Shown here: positions 36,754 through 46,483 of the stretch, piece after piece | Layout: each line of letters opens with the position of its first letter | Position numbering within the stretch: the stretch's first letter is position 1 | The notes under the pieces: model-generated | Told to the model about the DNA's origin: nothing | Seen by the model: the letters and a program-made list of their open reading frames with translations, nothing else | Databases searched by the model: none | From: Devosia naphthalenivorans | GTDB taxonomy: Bacteria > Pseudomonadota > Alphaproteobacteria > Rhizobiales > Devosiaceae | Assembly: GCF_003056355.1 (NCBI RefSeq) | Contig: NZ_PYVW01000007.1 | Coordinates: forward strand, 1-64,000 | Length of the DNA: 64,000 nucleotides | Direction of reading: 5' to 3' | Position numbers and translations under genes: made by a program

Positions 36754-37248
36754 TCAGGCCGGCACGAACTTCAGCGACAGGCCATTGATGCAATAGCGCA
36801 GGCCAGTGGGCGGTGGACCATCTTCGAACACGTGCCCCTGGTGGCCGCCGCAATTGGAGCAGTGGACTTCGATACGGGCCATGAACAACGAATTGTCTTC
36901 TGAGGTGCCGAGGGCGCCATCGATGAAGGTATAAAAGCTCGGCCAGCCCGTGCCGCTGTCGAATTTGGTTTCCGAAGAAAACAGCGGTTGATCGCATCCG
37001 GCACAGATGAAGGTTCCTGCCCGCTTCTCGGCATCGAGAGGCGAAGTAAAGGCGCGTTCCGTTCCTTCGTGGCGCAGCACGTCATAGGCGGCCGGATCAA
37101 GCTTTGCCCGCCATTCTTCATCGCTCAATTTGAATGGAAAGTCCCCTTCCGCAGCCTGGGCGGGGGCCACCGGGCGCAGAATGCCGAAGGCGGCAAGTGC
37201 GACGATACCGGTTCCGCCCAAAAGCACGCTACGACGATCGATCACCAT
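36754..37248 (-). CDS. msrB: Peptide-methionine (R)-S-oxide reductase with Tat-type leader
   Basis: 164 residues. The leader MVIDRRSVLLGGTGIVALAAF has a twin Arg and ends near AQA (about 32), predicting export. The MsrB domain follows: zinc-binding CAGC (82-85) and CSNC (130-133), the GTGWPSF loop, HQGHVF, and the catalytic Cys153 in RYCINGLSLKF. It reduces methionine-R-sulfoxide in damaged proteins. An extra recycling Cys is not obvious, so electron supply is unclear. The gene stands alone between the amidotransferase pseudogene and a fasciclin gene. Confidence 0.94.
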   Translation of the reverse strand: MVIDRRSVLLGGTGIVALAAFGILRPVAPAQAAEGDFPFKLSDEEWRAKLDPAAYDVLRHEGTERAFTSPLDAEKRAGTFICAGCDQPLFSSETKFDSGTGWPSFYTFIDGALGTSEDNSLFMARIEVHCSNCGGHQGHVFEDGPPPTGLRYCINGLSLKFVPA

Positions 37249-37407
37249 GGTCTTTCCCCTTTTGGCAATAACCCCGCACCCGAGCCGCGGGAGGGACGCG
37301 GCGCCCGGTGCGGGGCTGATATGACTGCCACCCTACGCCTTGCGGCAGGGTCGTGGCACGTCAAGTTGTGGTGAGGGGCGGCGCTGTGCGGCCCCTCAGG
37401 TAGGCGA

Positions 37408-37974
37408 CTACATGGCAGACTTTGGCGTCAGCACGGCGTCGATCACGTGGATCACGCCGTTGGACTGGATCACGTCGGCGATGGTTACGTTGGCGACGGT
37501 GCCGTTTTCGTCGGTGACGGTGACCTTGCCATCGGCAGCCTTGAGCGTCAGCTTGCAACCGCCGACGGTGTCAACCATGTGCTCGCCGCCATCGGCCTCA
37601 ACCATGCCGACGATGTCGGTAGACAGCGCCTTGGCCGGGATCACGTGGCAAGCCAGGATGGTGGACAGCATTTCCTTGTTTTCTGGCTTGAGCAGGGTTT
37701 CGACCGTGCCTTCGGGCAGGGCTTCGAATGCTGCGTTGACCGGAGCCAGAACCGTGAACGGGCCTTCGCCGGACAGCGTCTCGACCAGGCCGGCGGCCTG
37801 AACGGCGGCAACCAGCGTCGTGTGGTCAGCCGAGTTTACTGCGTTTTCGATGATGTTCTTGTCGGCGAACATGGCAGCGCCACCGACTTCGGGATTGTCC
37901 TGAGCGAAGGCTGCAGTGCCCGAGAGCGAAGCGACCGAGAGCATGGCGGCAAGAGTGAGAGTGCGGAAATTCAT
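37408..37974 (-). CDS. Secreted fasciclin-domain protein
   Basis: 188 residues: signal peptide MNFRTLTLAAMLSVASLSGTAAFA, then one fasciclin (FAS1) domain, with FTVLAPVNAAFEALPEGTVE as H1 motif and GVIHVIDAVLTP at the C-terminal end. FAS1 proteins are surface adhesion-type proteins, common near RskA/ECF sigma genes in this order. It lies downstream of the anti-sigma gene on the same strand, with a hairpin between, so it may have its own promoter recognised by the sigma factor. Confidence 0.92.
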   Translation of the reverse strand: MNFRTLTLAAMLSVASLSGTAAFAQDNPEVGGAAMFADKNIIENAVNSADHTTLVAAVQAAGLVETLSGEGPFTVLAPVNAAFEALPEGTVETLLKPENKEMLSTILACHVIPAKALSTDIVGMVEADGGEHMVDTVGGCKLTLKAADGKVTVTDENGTVANVTIADVIQSNGVIHVIDAVLTPKSAM

Positions 37975-38057
37975 GTGGTGTTCCTTCCTGTGTTTCGTTC
38001 CCATTGTTCGGCTGGGACGAAGGAAGTTACGAGGAACCGCCAAAGCTGGTTTCGGTC

Positions 38058-38092
38058 AGTTTCACCCTATATTTCGCGTTTCGAGTGAAACT
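38058..38092. promoter_or_regulatory. Inverted repeat upstream of the fasciclin gene
   Basis: AGTTTCAC (38058-38065) and GTGAAACT (38085-38092) are perfect 8-bp inverted arms with a 19-base AT-rich spacer. The minus-strand copy GTGAAACT resembles the -35 boxes of several ECF sigma factors, and the spot is about 85-120 bases before the fasciclin start. It is a plausible promoter or operator; no matching -10 was proven. Confidence 0.4.
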
Positions 38093-38097
38093 TTGTG

Positions 38098-38120
38098 GCG
38101 CCCGCTTTCGTAGCGGGCGC
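38098..38120 (-). terminator. Hairpin after the anti-sigma gene
   Basis: GCGCCCGCT and AGCGGGCGC make a 9-bp perfect stem with a 5-base loop directly beyond the anti-sigma stop codon. No clear T-tract follows on the minus strand. Confidence 0.6.
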
Positions 38121-38125
38121 ACCCA

Positions 38126-38851
38126 TCAGATCGGAATGGCCGAGCCCACAGCCACGATCGGGCCCTGGGCGACGCCGGTGGGCGAACCACCGGCCTGTTC
38201 CAGCGTCACGGCCAAGACCGTGCCCGGTTCGATCTGGGCCCTGGTCGCCTCATCGAGCGGAATCTGGAGCCGCTGATCGACCGGGATAACGCCCATGGAT
38301 ACGGCGGGCTGATCGCCATTGATGTACCAGAGTTCGAAATCCTTCTCGGGCACGGCTGCACCCTTGAGCGAAGTGATGCGCACCTCTCCCTGGCCCTGGT
38401 CATAGACCGCGAGGAACTCGACGCCGCTGCCTTCCTGCGCCTGCAAGGCTGCTACCAGTTGCACCGCCACCTGGTCGGCGTCGAAGCGCGGCGTCAGGAG
38501 ATTGAACCCAACCGCAGCGACAGCGACTGCCAGCGCGCCGGCAGCAACACTGCGCCACAGGGCGAGGCTATCCCACCACGATGTGCGTCTTCCGGCTCGC
38601 ACCACGTCGCCAAAGGCGCGGGCTTCGATTTTGGCATAAAGATAGGGAGGAACCGGGGTTTCCTCGTATTCGGCGTTGAGGGCTGCAAACCGCGATACCC
38701 AGAAGTCGCGTTCGCTGCGGAGTGCCGGGTCGTTTTCGATCAGGCGTCCAATCCGCTCGTGCTCGGAAGCGGACAACAGGCCGAGCACATGCTCTGCCAC
38801 CAAGGCATTGCGTCCGTCCACCTGCTCGCTATTGTCATCGCTCGTGCTCAT
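38126..38851 (-). CDS. Anti-sigma factor of RskA type
   Basis: 241 residues from [10 protein letters not shown]. Cytoplasmic N-terminal zinc-less anti-sigma region with HVLGLLSASEHERIGRLIE (about 20-40), a membrane helix around 105-122 (VAAGALAVAVAAVGFNLL), and the periplasmic RskA domain with ELWYINGDQPAVSMGVIP. It holds the ECF sigma factor inactive at the membrane until proteolysis. The ATG at 38851 overlaps the sigma gene stop by four bases. Confidence 0.92.
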   Translation of the reverse strand: MSTSDDNSEQVDGRNALVAEHVLGLLSASEHERIGRLIENDPALRSERDFWVSRFAALNAEYEETPVPPYLYAKIEARAFGDVVRAGRRTSWWDSLALWRSVAAGALAVAVAAVGFNLLTPRFDADQVAVQLVAALQAQEGSGVEFLAVYDQGQGEVRITSLKGAAVPEKDFELWYINGDQPAVSMGVIPVDQRLQIPLDEATRAQIEPGTVLAVTLEQAGGSPTGVAQGPIVAVGSAIPI

Positions 38852-39426
38852 GCCGAAAGGCAATCCTTCAGTTTGATCAGGCTGCGGCGCAGCCATGTTC
38901 GCATCGTATTGATGGGCACTGCATATCGGCTGGCCAATTCCTCATAGGAATAGCCATCGAGATACGCGCCCCGCACGGCATCCGCGCGATCGGGTTCGAG
39001 CGTGCCCAGGCAATGATCGATGCGGCCCCTGTCCTGGCTGTCCTGAACGGCCCGCTCCGGGGAAGGTCCGCCATCGGGTATCTCCAGCGCCACATCGATG
39101 TCCTCGGAAACCGGGCGACGGGCCCTCAGGATGTCGAGCGCATGGTTGCGCGCTACGGCCACCAGCCAGCTGATCGGGCTGGTATTGCCGGCCACGTAGC
39201 GATCGGCGCGTTGCCAGACCTTGACGTAAACTTCCTGAATGGCCTCTTCGGCCTCCGAACGGTCTTTCAAGATACGCAGCGTCACCCCGAAGAGTTTCGC
39301 GCTGGTACGCTCGTAGAGCACACGAAACGCGGCTCGGTCACGTAGGGCGCACCGCGCGATGAGGTCGGAGATGTCCTGTGAGGGGGTCGTCTGTATTGAC
39401 ATGGATGTGGCGGCCTCCGGGCGCAT
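38848..39426 (-). CDS. ECF-type RNA polymerase sigma-70 factor (SigK-like)
   Basis: 192 residues. Region 2 includes [19 protein letters not shown] and [20 protein letters not shown]; region 4 has [20 protein letters not shown] and [15 protein letters not shown]. An alternative start at 39402 lacks eight residues. It is paired with the RskA-type anti-sigma gene downstream and probably drives its own operon and the fasciclin gene. Confidence 0.93.
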   Translation of the reverse strand: MRPEAATSMSIQTTPSQDISDLIARCALRDRAAFRVLYERTSAKLFGVTLRILKDRSEAEEAIQEVYVKVWQRADRYVAGNTSPISWLVAVARNHALDILRARRPVSEDIDVALEIPDGGPSPERAVQDSQDRGRIDHCLGTLEPDRADAVRGAYLDGYSYEELASRYAVPINTMRTWLRRSLIKLKDCLSA

Positions 39427-39594
39427 GCCTTTCCTTCGCCCCTCCCGGCGCGATGTGTCGGCATGTCCACAACGACTGTTACACTCAATTGGATCATTGC
39501 GGAAATGGCCGAACCGTCTTTTCCTTTCCGCACTGATGCTCTAGACCCGTTTTGGTTCTTTTCCTCGCCTGCGCGCCAACCAATGGGTCCGTCC

Positions 39595-40497
39595 ATGACT
39601 GATCAGACTTCAACGACCGAACGGTTCAGCCACGACGCGGGCATTCTCGCGCAGGCCCTGCCCTATATGCAGCGCTACGAGGGCAAGACCGTCGTGGTGA
39701 AATATGGCGGGCACGCCATGGGCGATGCCAAGCTGGGCGCCGCCTTTGCGCGCGATATCGCGCTGCTCAAGCAGTCCAAGGTCAACCCGATCGTGGTGCA
39801 TGGTGGCGGGCCCCAAATTGCCTCGATGCTGGCCAAGCTGGGGATCGAATCCAAGTTCGAAGGCGGCCTGCGCGTCACCGACCAACGCACTATGGAAGTG
39901 GTCGAAATGGTCCTGGCCGGCTCGATCAACAAGGAAATTGTGGCGCTGATCAATGCCGAGGGCGAATGGGCCATTGGCCTTTGCGGCAAGGACGGCAACA
40001 TGGTGTTTGCCAAGAAGGCGGTGAAGACGGTCAAGGACCCGTCCTCAAATATCGAAAAGGTGCTCGATCTTGGCTTCGTCGGCGAGCCGGTGGAAGTTGA
40101 TCGCACCCTGCTCGACCTGCTGGCCCGCTCCGAAATGATCCCCGTGATCGCGCCGGTTGCGCCGGGCCGCGACGGCAATACCTACAATATCAACGCCGAT
40201 ACCTTTGCGGGCGCCATCGCAGGTTCGTTGGGCGCCAAGCGCCTGCTGTTCCTGACCGACGTTCCCGGCGTGCTCGACAAGAACGGCAAGCTGATCCCCG
40301 AGCTTTCGGTCCGTGAAGCCAAGGAACTCATTGCCGACGGCACGATCTCGGGCGGCATGATCCCCAAGGTCGAAACCTGCCTCGAAGCGCTGGAGAACGG
40401 CGTCGAGGGCGTGGTAATCCTCAATGGCAAGCAGCCCCACGTGGTGCTGGTGGAGCTGTTCACCGAATTCGGTGCCGGCACGCTGATCGTGCACTGA
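39595..40497 (+). CDS. argB: Acetylglutamate kinase
   Basis: 300 residues from [11 protein letters not shown]; a longer in-frame start at 39463 adds unconserved residues. Amino-acid-kinase motifs: [38 protein letters not shown], and [13 protein letters not shown]; the C-terminal [14 protein letters not shown] is conserved. It phosphorylates N-acetylglutamate, the second step of arginine synthesis. In relatives argB often follows engB directly; here intervening genes separate them. Confidence 0.96.
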   Translation: MTDQTSTTERFSHDAGILAQALPYMQRYEGKTVVVKYGGHAMGDAKLGAAFARDIALLKQSKVNPIVVHGGGPQIASMLAKLGIESKFEGGLRVTDQRTMEVVEMVLAGSINKEIVALINAEGEWAIGLCGKDGNMVFAKKAVKTVKDPSSNIEKVLDLGFVGEPVEVDRTLLDLLARSEMIPVIAPVAPGRDGNTYNINADTFAGAIAGSLGAKRLLFLTDVPGVLDKNGKLIPELSVREAKELIADGTISGGMIPKVETCLEALENGVEGVVILNGKQPHVVLVELFTEFGAGTLIVH

Positions 40498-40504
40498 CCA
40501 ACGA

Positions 40505-40529
40505 AAAGGCCGCCCACCGGGCGGCCTTT
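40505..40529. terminator. Bidirectional terminator between convergent argB and MFS genes
   Basis: AAAGGCCGCCC and GGGCGGCCTTT form an 11-bp perfect stem with a 3-base loop; GCTTTT follows on the plus strand and CGTTGG on the other. Confidence 0.85.
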
Positions 40530-40533
40530 GCTT

Positions 40534-42021
40534 TTAGGCTTCCACCAGAACCGGCTGGGCCGGTGCCTGCCCCGCCACGGGAGCGGGCCGCTTGAAGAAC
40601 CGCGCCATCAGCAGCACCAGCGCGAAACTGCCCACCACGTACCAGAACGCGGCACCTGCCGCGGACGCGAAGGCTTCGTGCTGTGGCGCACCCGAGGCGA
40701 GGCCACTGCCCAGATTGGAGAAGAACAGTTCGCCGATAAAGGCCACGCCCAAGGCGCCGCCAACCTGCTGGAACGCCTGCAAAGCACCCGACCCGGCCCC
40801 TGCGTCACGCGGCGGCACATTGGCCAGCACCAGTTGGAACAACGACGAGAAGCCAAGCCCCAGCCCAATGCCGGCGATCAGCAGCGGCGCGAGGAACGCC
40901 CAGTGATCGATGGTGTCGGTGACACCGGCGATATAGAATCGCAGGCTGCCGATACCAAGCACCAGCAGCAAGCCGGCAGTGGCCAGCCGCGCCCGCAGAT
41001 AACGCGAGCCCAGACGCGCAGCGATGCCCGATGCAACCAGGACGCCAACCGAGAACGGGGTGTTGGTCAGCCCCGATTCGAGCGGGGTAAAGCCAAAGCC
41101 ACCCTGCAGCAGCAGCGAGATGATCATGAACATGCCCGGAATACCCGAGGCAAAGACCGTGATCACGAAGGCGCCGAACATGAACTGCCGGTTGGTGATA
41201 AGATCGAAGTTGAGCAATTGCGGTTCGCCCGCCTTGGCGCGCCCACGCGTCCAGACCACGAACACACCCATCAGCACCAGTCCGGCCAGCATCATCCCGA
41301 ACGCCCAGAGCGGCCAGCCATAGGTGCGCCCTTCGACAATCGGGAACACCACAGCGAGGATGGCGGCGCCAAACAGCACGATGCCGACGAAATCATTCTT
41401 GAGCCCGGTATGTCCGGGCAGGCGCGGGATGAGGAACCAGCCGGCGACAATCGTCGCGATCCCGATCGGGATATTGACCAGGAATATCGGCTGCCATTCC
41501 ATGCCGAAGAGATTGGCCGAAACCAGCACGCCGCCCAGGATCGGGCCGCAAACCGACGCGAGGCCCGCGGACAGACCGAACAGCGAGAAGGCCTGCCCAC
41601 GCTCGTGCGGCGGGAAGGTAACGGTGGCAATGGCCAGCACCTGCGGCGTCATCATCGCGCCGCCCAAGCCCTGGAGAATTCGCGCCAGGATGAGAAGCTC
41701 GATATTGGGCGCAAGCCCGCACAGCGCTGAGGCACCGGTAAAGCTTGCAACGCCGATCAGGAACAGCCGCGTACGGCCGAAGATATCGCCCAGCCGCCCA
41801 AAGGGCAGCAGGCCCAGCGCAAATGCCAGGATATAGGCTGCAACTACCCACTCGATCTGGCTGTCACTGGCGCCCAGGCTCTCGCGCATCGAGGGCAGCG
41901 CCACATTGACGATGGTCACATCGATCAAATTCATGAAATTGGCGATGAGCAGCACGAACAGCGCGGGCCAGCGGCGCGGATCAAGAGTAGCGGGCGCGCC
42001 ATGCGCATGGGTGTCAGCCAT
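40534..42021 (-). CDS. MFS multidrug transporter, DHA2 (EmrB/QacA) family
   Basis: 495 residues from MADTHAHGAP with about 14 predicted membrane helices. Motif A is visible as GRLGDIFGRTRLFLIG and motif C-like ILGGVLVSANLFGMEWQPIFLVNIPIG, typical of the 14-helix drug:H+ antiporters. The start at 42021 avoids a basic leader. Substrate unknown. Divergent from ilvA across about 230 bases. Confidence 0.93.
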   Translation of the reverse strand: MADTHAHGAPATLDPRRWPALFVLLIANFMNLIDVTIVNVALPSMRESLGASDSQIEWVVAAYILAFALGLLPFGRLGDIFGRTRLFLIGVASFTGASALCGLAPNIELLILARILQGLGGAMMTPQVLAIATVTFPPHERGQAFSLFGLSAGLASVCGPILGGVLVSANLFGMEWQPIFLVNIPIGIATIVAGWFLIPRLPGHTGLKNDFVGIVLFGAAILAVVFPIVEGRTYGWPLWAFGMMLAGLVLMGVFVVWTRGRAKAGEPQLLNFDLITNRQFMFGAFVITVFASGIPGMFMIISLLLQGGFGFTPLESGLTNTPFSVGVLVASGIAARLGSRYLRARLATAGLLLVLGIGSLRFYIAGVTDTIDHWAFLAPLLIAGIGLGLGFSSLFQLVLANVPPRDAGAGSGALQAFQQVGGALGVAFIGELFFSNLGSGLASGAPQHEAFASAAGAAFWYVVGSFALVLLMARFFKRPAPVAGQAPAQPVLVEA

Positions 42022-42250
42022 CGAAATAGTCCTTGATGATGGGTCTAGATGCAGCAGGAGCACCATAGGCTCCGGGGTGCCCCGAGCAGCGACGACGGCG
42101 CGCTGAACAATTTTGCGGTCATGATGTTCGGGGGGCGTAGCCATACGCCTGCCTCCGACAACATTCAATCGTTTGCTTGCGCCTAAACGGTCTGCGGTTG
42201 ACAAAACAGCGGCGCTGGCTTCCCTCCCCTCAGACCAATGGAGCGCCATC

Positions 42251-43768
42251 ATGCTGGATTATGTCCGCCGCATTCTTACATCGTCGGTCTACCAGGCCGC
42301 CGAGGAAACGCCGCTGGAAAAGATGCAGCTGCTATCTGCGCGCCTTGGCGCCGAAGTGCTGCTCAAGCGCGAAGATCTGCAGCCGGTATTCTCGTTCAAG
42401 ATTCGCGGCGCCCATAATCGCATTGCCCAGCTGAGTGCCGGTGAACGGGCCCGCGGCGTTATCTGCGCTTCGGCCGGCAATCACGCGCAGGGTGTAGCGC
42501 TCTCGGCCACGCGCCTGGGCATCCGCGCCGTCATCGTCATGCCCACCACGACGCCCGCGATCAAGGTCGGCGCGGTGCGCCGGCTCGGAGGCGAAGTGGT
42601 GCTGTTTGGCGATGGGTTCGACGCGGCTCGTGCCCATGCGCAGGAACTGGCAGACAAGCACGGCTATGTCGTGGTCCATCCGTTCGACGATCCCGATGTC
42701 ATTGCGGGCCAGGGTACGATCGGCATGGAATTGTTGCGCCAGCATCCCGGCGATATCGGCGCCATCTATGTGCCAGTCGGCGGTGGCGGGCTAGCGGCGG
42801 GCATTGCGGCGTTCGTCAAATTCCTGCGCCCCGAGATCCGCATCATCGGCGTCGAGCCCGAAGAGGCCGCCAGCATGAAGGCGGCCATCGCTGCGGGCCA
42901 TCCCGTAGCGCTCGATCAGGTTGGCCTCTTCGCCGACGGTGTTGCCGTGCGACAGGTCGGCAACGAGACGTTCCGCCTGTGCCGCGACCTGCTGGACGAT
43001 ATCGTCACCGTTTCGGCCGACGAGATCTGCGCTGGTATCAAGGACATCTTCGATGACATGCGCGCCATTGCCGAGCCGGCCGGGGCCCTGGCGCTGGCGG
43101 GCCTGCGCCGGCAGGTTGAAACCGGCGAGGCACCCAAGGGCGCCCTGATCGCCATCAATTCAGGCGCCAATGTCAATTTCGACCGCCTGCGCTATGTGGC
43201 TGAGCGCGCCGAGATCGGGGAGCGGGCCGAAGCGCTGCTGGCGGTGGAAATCCCCGAACGCCCAGGCAGCTATCGCGCCTTTATCCGGCTTCTCGGCCAG
43301 CGCTCGATCAGCGAATTCAACTACCGCTTTGCCCATGGCACCACGGCCAAGATCTTCGTGGGTATCAAGCTCACGGGCGGCGATGCCGAAAAGCGGGAAA
43401 TCATCGCGCAGCTTCAGGGCCACGGCCTGTCGGTGACCGACCTGACCGACAACGAGGTCGCCAAGCTCCACGTCCGGCACATGGTCGGTGGCCGCGTTGC
43501 GGACCTGCCCGATGAAACCGTTTATCGCTTCCAGTTCCCCGAACGGCCGGGCGCCCTGCTCAAATTCCTCGAAGGCCTCAATGACGAGTGGAACATTTCC
43601 CTGTTCCACTACCGCAATCACGGCGCCGATTATGGACGGGTGCTGGTCGGCATACAGGTGCCGGCCGCAACGCGCAGCGCCTTCATCGCCCATATCGATG
43701 CCATCGGCTTTCCCTACTGGGATGAAACCGAAAACCCGGCTTACCGGCAATTTTTGGCTAACCAGTAA
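42251..43768 (+). CDS. ilvA: Threonine ammonia-lyase, biosynthetic
   Basis: 505 residues from MLDYVRRILTSSVYQAAEE. PLP lysine Lys50 in FSFKIRGAHNR; phosphate-binding glycine loop VGGGGLAAGIA; Asn of SAGNHAQGVA. The C-terminal third holds two ACT-like regulatory subdomains (about 325-410 and 420-500), where isoleucine and valine bind in the enzyme of other bacteria. It deaminates threonine to 2-oxobutanoate, the first step of isoleucine synthesis. Full length of the regulated type. Confidence 0.95.
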   Translation: MLDYVRRILTSSVYQAAEETPLEKMQLLSARLGAEVLLKREDLQPVFSFKIRGAHNRIAQLSAGERARGVICASAGNHAQGVALSATRLGIRAVIVMPTTTPAIKVGAVRRLGGEVVLFGDGFDAARAHAQELADKHGYVVVHPFDDPDVIAGQGTIGMELLRQHPGDIGAIYVPVGGGGLAAGIAAFVKFLRPEIRIIGVEPEEAASMKAAIAAGHPVALDQVGLFADGVAVRQVGNETFRLCRDLLDDIVTVSADEICAGIKDIFDDMRAIAEPAGALALAGLRRQVETGEAPKGALIAINSGANVNFDRLRYVAERAEIGERAEALLAVEIPERPGSYRAFIRLLGQRSISEFNYRFAHGTTAKIFVGIKLTGGDAEKREIIAQLQGHGLSVTDLTDNEVAKLHVRHMVGGRVADLPDETVYRFQFPERPGALLKFLEGLNDEWNISLFHYRNHGADYGRVLVGIQVPAATRSAFIAHIDAIGFPYWDETENPAYRQFLANQ

Positions 43769-43956
43769 AAGGCAAACCGTCGCCGGCGTGGGCAACTTCG
43801 CCTGAGACTGTCTTATCTTTGCGAGACAATTACATTATCGCTCACGGGAGCGTTATTCTGCCGTATTGCGTTGCCATCCGCTTGGGACGACTTCCCGAAA
43901 ACAAAAGCCTTCCCGATCACCGCACGACAAACCATCACCTGACCGGAGACGATTTC

Positions 43957-45198
43957 ATGCCGATGCCTTCATCCAAGCTCCTGCTGCTCGCCAGTGTCGC
44001 GACCGGCGTTCTGATGCAGCCTGCTTCAGCCCTTGAGGCACAGGCTTTCGTGGATCGGGTTGCCGAGGTTTATCAGACCATCGGTTATGATTTCGAATTC
44101 GGCCCGGCAACACTGGACGGCGACACCGTCACGGTGGATGGCGTGACGGTCAAATTGATCGGCATGGAAGGCGAGCCGACCAGCTTTGAATCAGATGCAG
44201 TGATCACCTTCACCGGCGTTAACGAACGCCCCGACGGCGGTTACATGGCCGATAGCGTCACGATTCCCGATATCGACACCGATTTCGCCGAAGAGCCCAC
44301 CGGCCACATCACCCTCAGCGATATCCGCATTGACGGGTTCTTTGTGCCGGGCGGGGAAACCGTGCCGGCGTCCGACATCCTGCAGCTGGTGGGCACCATC
44401 AGCACGGGACCGCTCTCGGTCGAGCGCAATGGCGAGCAAGTGTTCGCCTATGAGGGCATCGAAGCGGCCAACACCTTCAATCCCGAGCAGGGCAGCGACG
44501 CGCTGGCGGACCTTACCTCCACCCTGTCGATCACGGGTATGACGCTGGACCTGTCGAGCGTCGAGGAGGAAGACGCCGCTGCCGCCGAGACCATCGAGCA
44601 ATTGGGCCTCACCAATGTGTCCGGCGATATTACCCAGAGCCTCACCTGGTCCATGGCCGATGGCCACATGGTTGTCGATCAGTTCCTGTTCGACTTTGCC
44701 GATGTCGGCGCACTCGACATCAATCTCGATGTCACCGGCATGACCCCCGCAGTGCTCGACCAGATCTACGCCATGCAGGCGCAGATGGCAGCGGGCGGCG
44801 AGACCACCGAAGAGCAGTCCCAGGCCCAGATGATGCAGGGCATGGCCATCATGCAGGGCGTTTCCATCGTCGGCGCTTCCATTCGCTATGACGATGCTTC
44901 GCTTGCCGGCAAGCTGCTGGACTATTTCGCCGCCCAGTCGGGCGCCGATCGCGCCAGCTTCGTTGAAGGCCTCAAGTCCACCCTGCCCGCGATGATCTCA
45001 CAGTCGGGCATTCCGGCCCTCAACGACCTCGTGGTGCCGCCGGTCTCGGAATTCCTCGACAATCCACAGAGCCTAGAGATCGCGGTGGCGCCCCCATCCC
45101 CCACTTCGGTGCTGGTCCTGATGGCCGCTGCGGCCAATCCTGCTGGCCTGATTAGCGCCCTTGGCTTGACCGTTCAGGCCAACCAGGCGGCCCAATAA
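43957..45198 (+). CDS. Secreted protein of unknown function
   Basis: 413 residues; signal peptide MPMPSSKLLLLASVATGVLM with AQAF-type cleavage near residue 28. The mature part is acidic and beta-rich (repeated DGDTVTVDGVTVK, DITQSLTWSM patterns), with a Met/Gln-rich helix near 290 (QSQAQMMQGMAIMQG). It has no Cys. I recognise no family; similar long acidic exported proteins occur widely in this order. The start has GGAG about nine bases upstream. Confidence 0.75.
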   Translation: MPMPSSKLLLLASVATGVLMQPASALEAQAFVDRVAEVYQTIGYDFEFGPATLDGDTVTVDGVTVKLIGMEGEPTSFESDAVITFTGVNERPDGGYMADSVTIPDIDTDFAEEPTGHITLSDIRIDGFFVPGGETVPASDILQLVGTISTGPLSVERNGEQVFAYEGIEAANTFNPEQGSDALADLTSTLSITGMTLDLSSVEEEDAAAAETIEQLGLTNVSGDITQSLTWSMADGHMVVDQFLFDFADVGALDINLDVTGMTPAVLDQIYAMQAQMAAGGETTEEQSQAQMMQGMAIMQGVSIVGASIRYDDASLAGKLLDYFAAQSGADRASFVEGLKSTLPAMISQSGIPALNDLVVPPVSEFLDNPQSLEIAVAPPSPTSVLVLMAAAANPAGLISALGLTVQANQAAQ

Positions 45199-45277
45199 CG
45201 ATCAGCGGGAACGGCGCATTGTACCGTTCCCGCACTCGTTAGATGAAAATTTCACCGTTTCGGCATAGAGTGGCGCG

Positions 45278-45982
45278 ATGAACGATCTTACGCCGTCCGC
45301 CGCTCGCAGCCTCTCCCATGTCACCGATTGGGTGTTCGACCTCGACAACACGCTTTATCCGCGCACCTGTAATCTGTTCGCGCAGATCGACGTCAGGATC
45401 ACCAATTATGTGATGGACCTGACCAAGCTCGACTTCGAGGCCGCCCGCGATCTGCAGAAATCCTACTACCGTGAGTTCGGCACAACGCTGAACGGGCTGA
45501 TGCACCAGCACAAGGTCGATGCCGAGCATTTCCTGAACACCGTCCATGCCATCGACTATTCGCCGGTCGATCCGCATCCGGACCTGGTGGAAACCATCCG
45601 CGCCCTGCCCGGCCGCAAGTTCATCCTCACCAATGGCGATACCAGCCACGCCCGCTCCGTCCTGACGCGCCTGGGTGGCGATGACCTGTTCGAGCATGTG
45701 CATGATATCCGCGCCATGACTTTCGTGCCCAAGCCGCACCGCGCAGCCTATGAAGGCTTCTTTGCCCTTTACGGTATCGACCCGACCCGGGCCGTGATGT
45801 TCGACGATCTGGAAAAGAACCTCGTCGTACCCCATGACATGGGCATGGCAACCGTCCAGGTGGTTGCGGCGCCCGATTATAGGCATGAGCAGGTGGAAGC
45901 CTGGGAACTGGACCGCGCCCTGGGTGCCCATGTGCATCATGTCACCGATGATCTGGCCCGCTTCCTGCGCGAACGGCCCTAG
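45278..45982 (+). CDS. HAD-family pyrimidine 5'-nucleotidase
   Basis: 234 residues. HAD motif I FDLDNTLYP (nucleophile Asp near 21), motif II LTNGD, motif III Lys in VPKPH and motif IV MFDDLEKN. This is the SDT1/PHM8-like group that removes phosphate from UMP/CMP-type nucleotides. Its stop codon shares the palindrome CTAG (45979-45982) with the stop of the convergent gene. Confidence 0.9.
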   Translation: MNDLTPSAARSLSHVTDWVFDLDNTLYPRTCNLFAQIDVRITNYVMDLTKLDFEAARDLQKSYYREFGTTLNGLMHQHKVDAEHFLNTVHAIDYSPVDPHPDLVETIRALPGRKFILTNGDTSHARSVLTRLGGDDLFEHVHDIRAMTFVPKPHRAAYEGFFALYGIDPTRAVMFDDLEKNLVVPHDMGMATVQVVAAPDYRHEQVEAWELDRALGAHVHHVTDDLARFLRERP

Positions 45983-46350
45983 TCGGCGCTGTTGATGTGC
46001 AGGATATTGCCGTCCGGGTCCTTGAACCACACCATCCGGAAATCTCCGGCGTGATGGATATCGCCGCGCAAATTTATGCCTTCATAGTGCTCGAAGGTAA
46101 CGCCCTTGGCGGCAAGATCGGCGACGATCTGCTCGATTTCCTCGCCAACACCCCAAACCACCGCATTGGCCTTGTTGGTACCAGCGAAGTCGGAGACATA
46201 CACGACGAGTGATGTCTTGCCGGTCGCAAACTCGAGCACGTCCTCATCGCCCCGGATCAGTTGCAGTCCGAGCGTCTGCTCATAGAATTGTCGCGCCTTG
46301 GCGACATCGGTGACCGCAACGATGGCGGCAGAATCCTTGTCCTTGAGCAT
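45979..46350 (-). CDS. VOC (glyoxalase/bleomycin-resistance fold) protein
   Basis: 123 residues in the glyoxalase-like beta-alpha-beta-beta-beta fold: AIVAVTDVAKARQFYEQTLG at the start and FRMVWFKDPDGNILHINS at the end. Usually metal-binding, substrate unknown. It overlaps the end of the convergent HAD gene by four bases. Confidence 0.85.
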   Translation of the reverse strand: MLKDKDSAAIVAVTDVAKARQFYEQTLGLQLIRGDEDVLEFATGKTSLVVYVSDFAGTNKANAVVWGVGEEIEQIVADLAAKGVTFEHYEGINLRGDIHHAGDFRMVWFKDPDGNILHINSAD

Positions 46351-46483
46351 TTTCCCCTGCGTCCTTTCTGAGCGCTCCCTAGGGAACGCCGCGATGGCCC
46401 CGATGGTTCAAGCTTGCCTTTGCCGGGCAGCGGCCTAAACAGGTATCGGCAATCGCCGATGAAACAAATCAAGGACATGAGCC

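Noticed and set aside
40528..41730. 400-codon plus-strand frame opposite the MFS gene
   Set aside because: Composition is the mirror of the MFS gene; translated protein is Arg/Gln/His-rich without motifs, and the opposite strand carries a clear 14-helix transporter.
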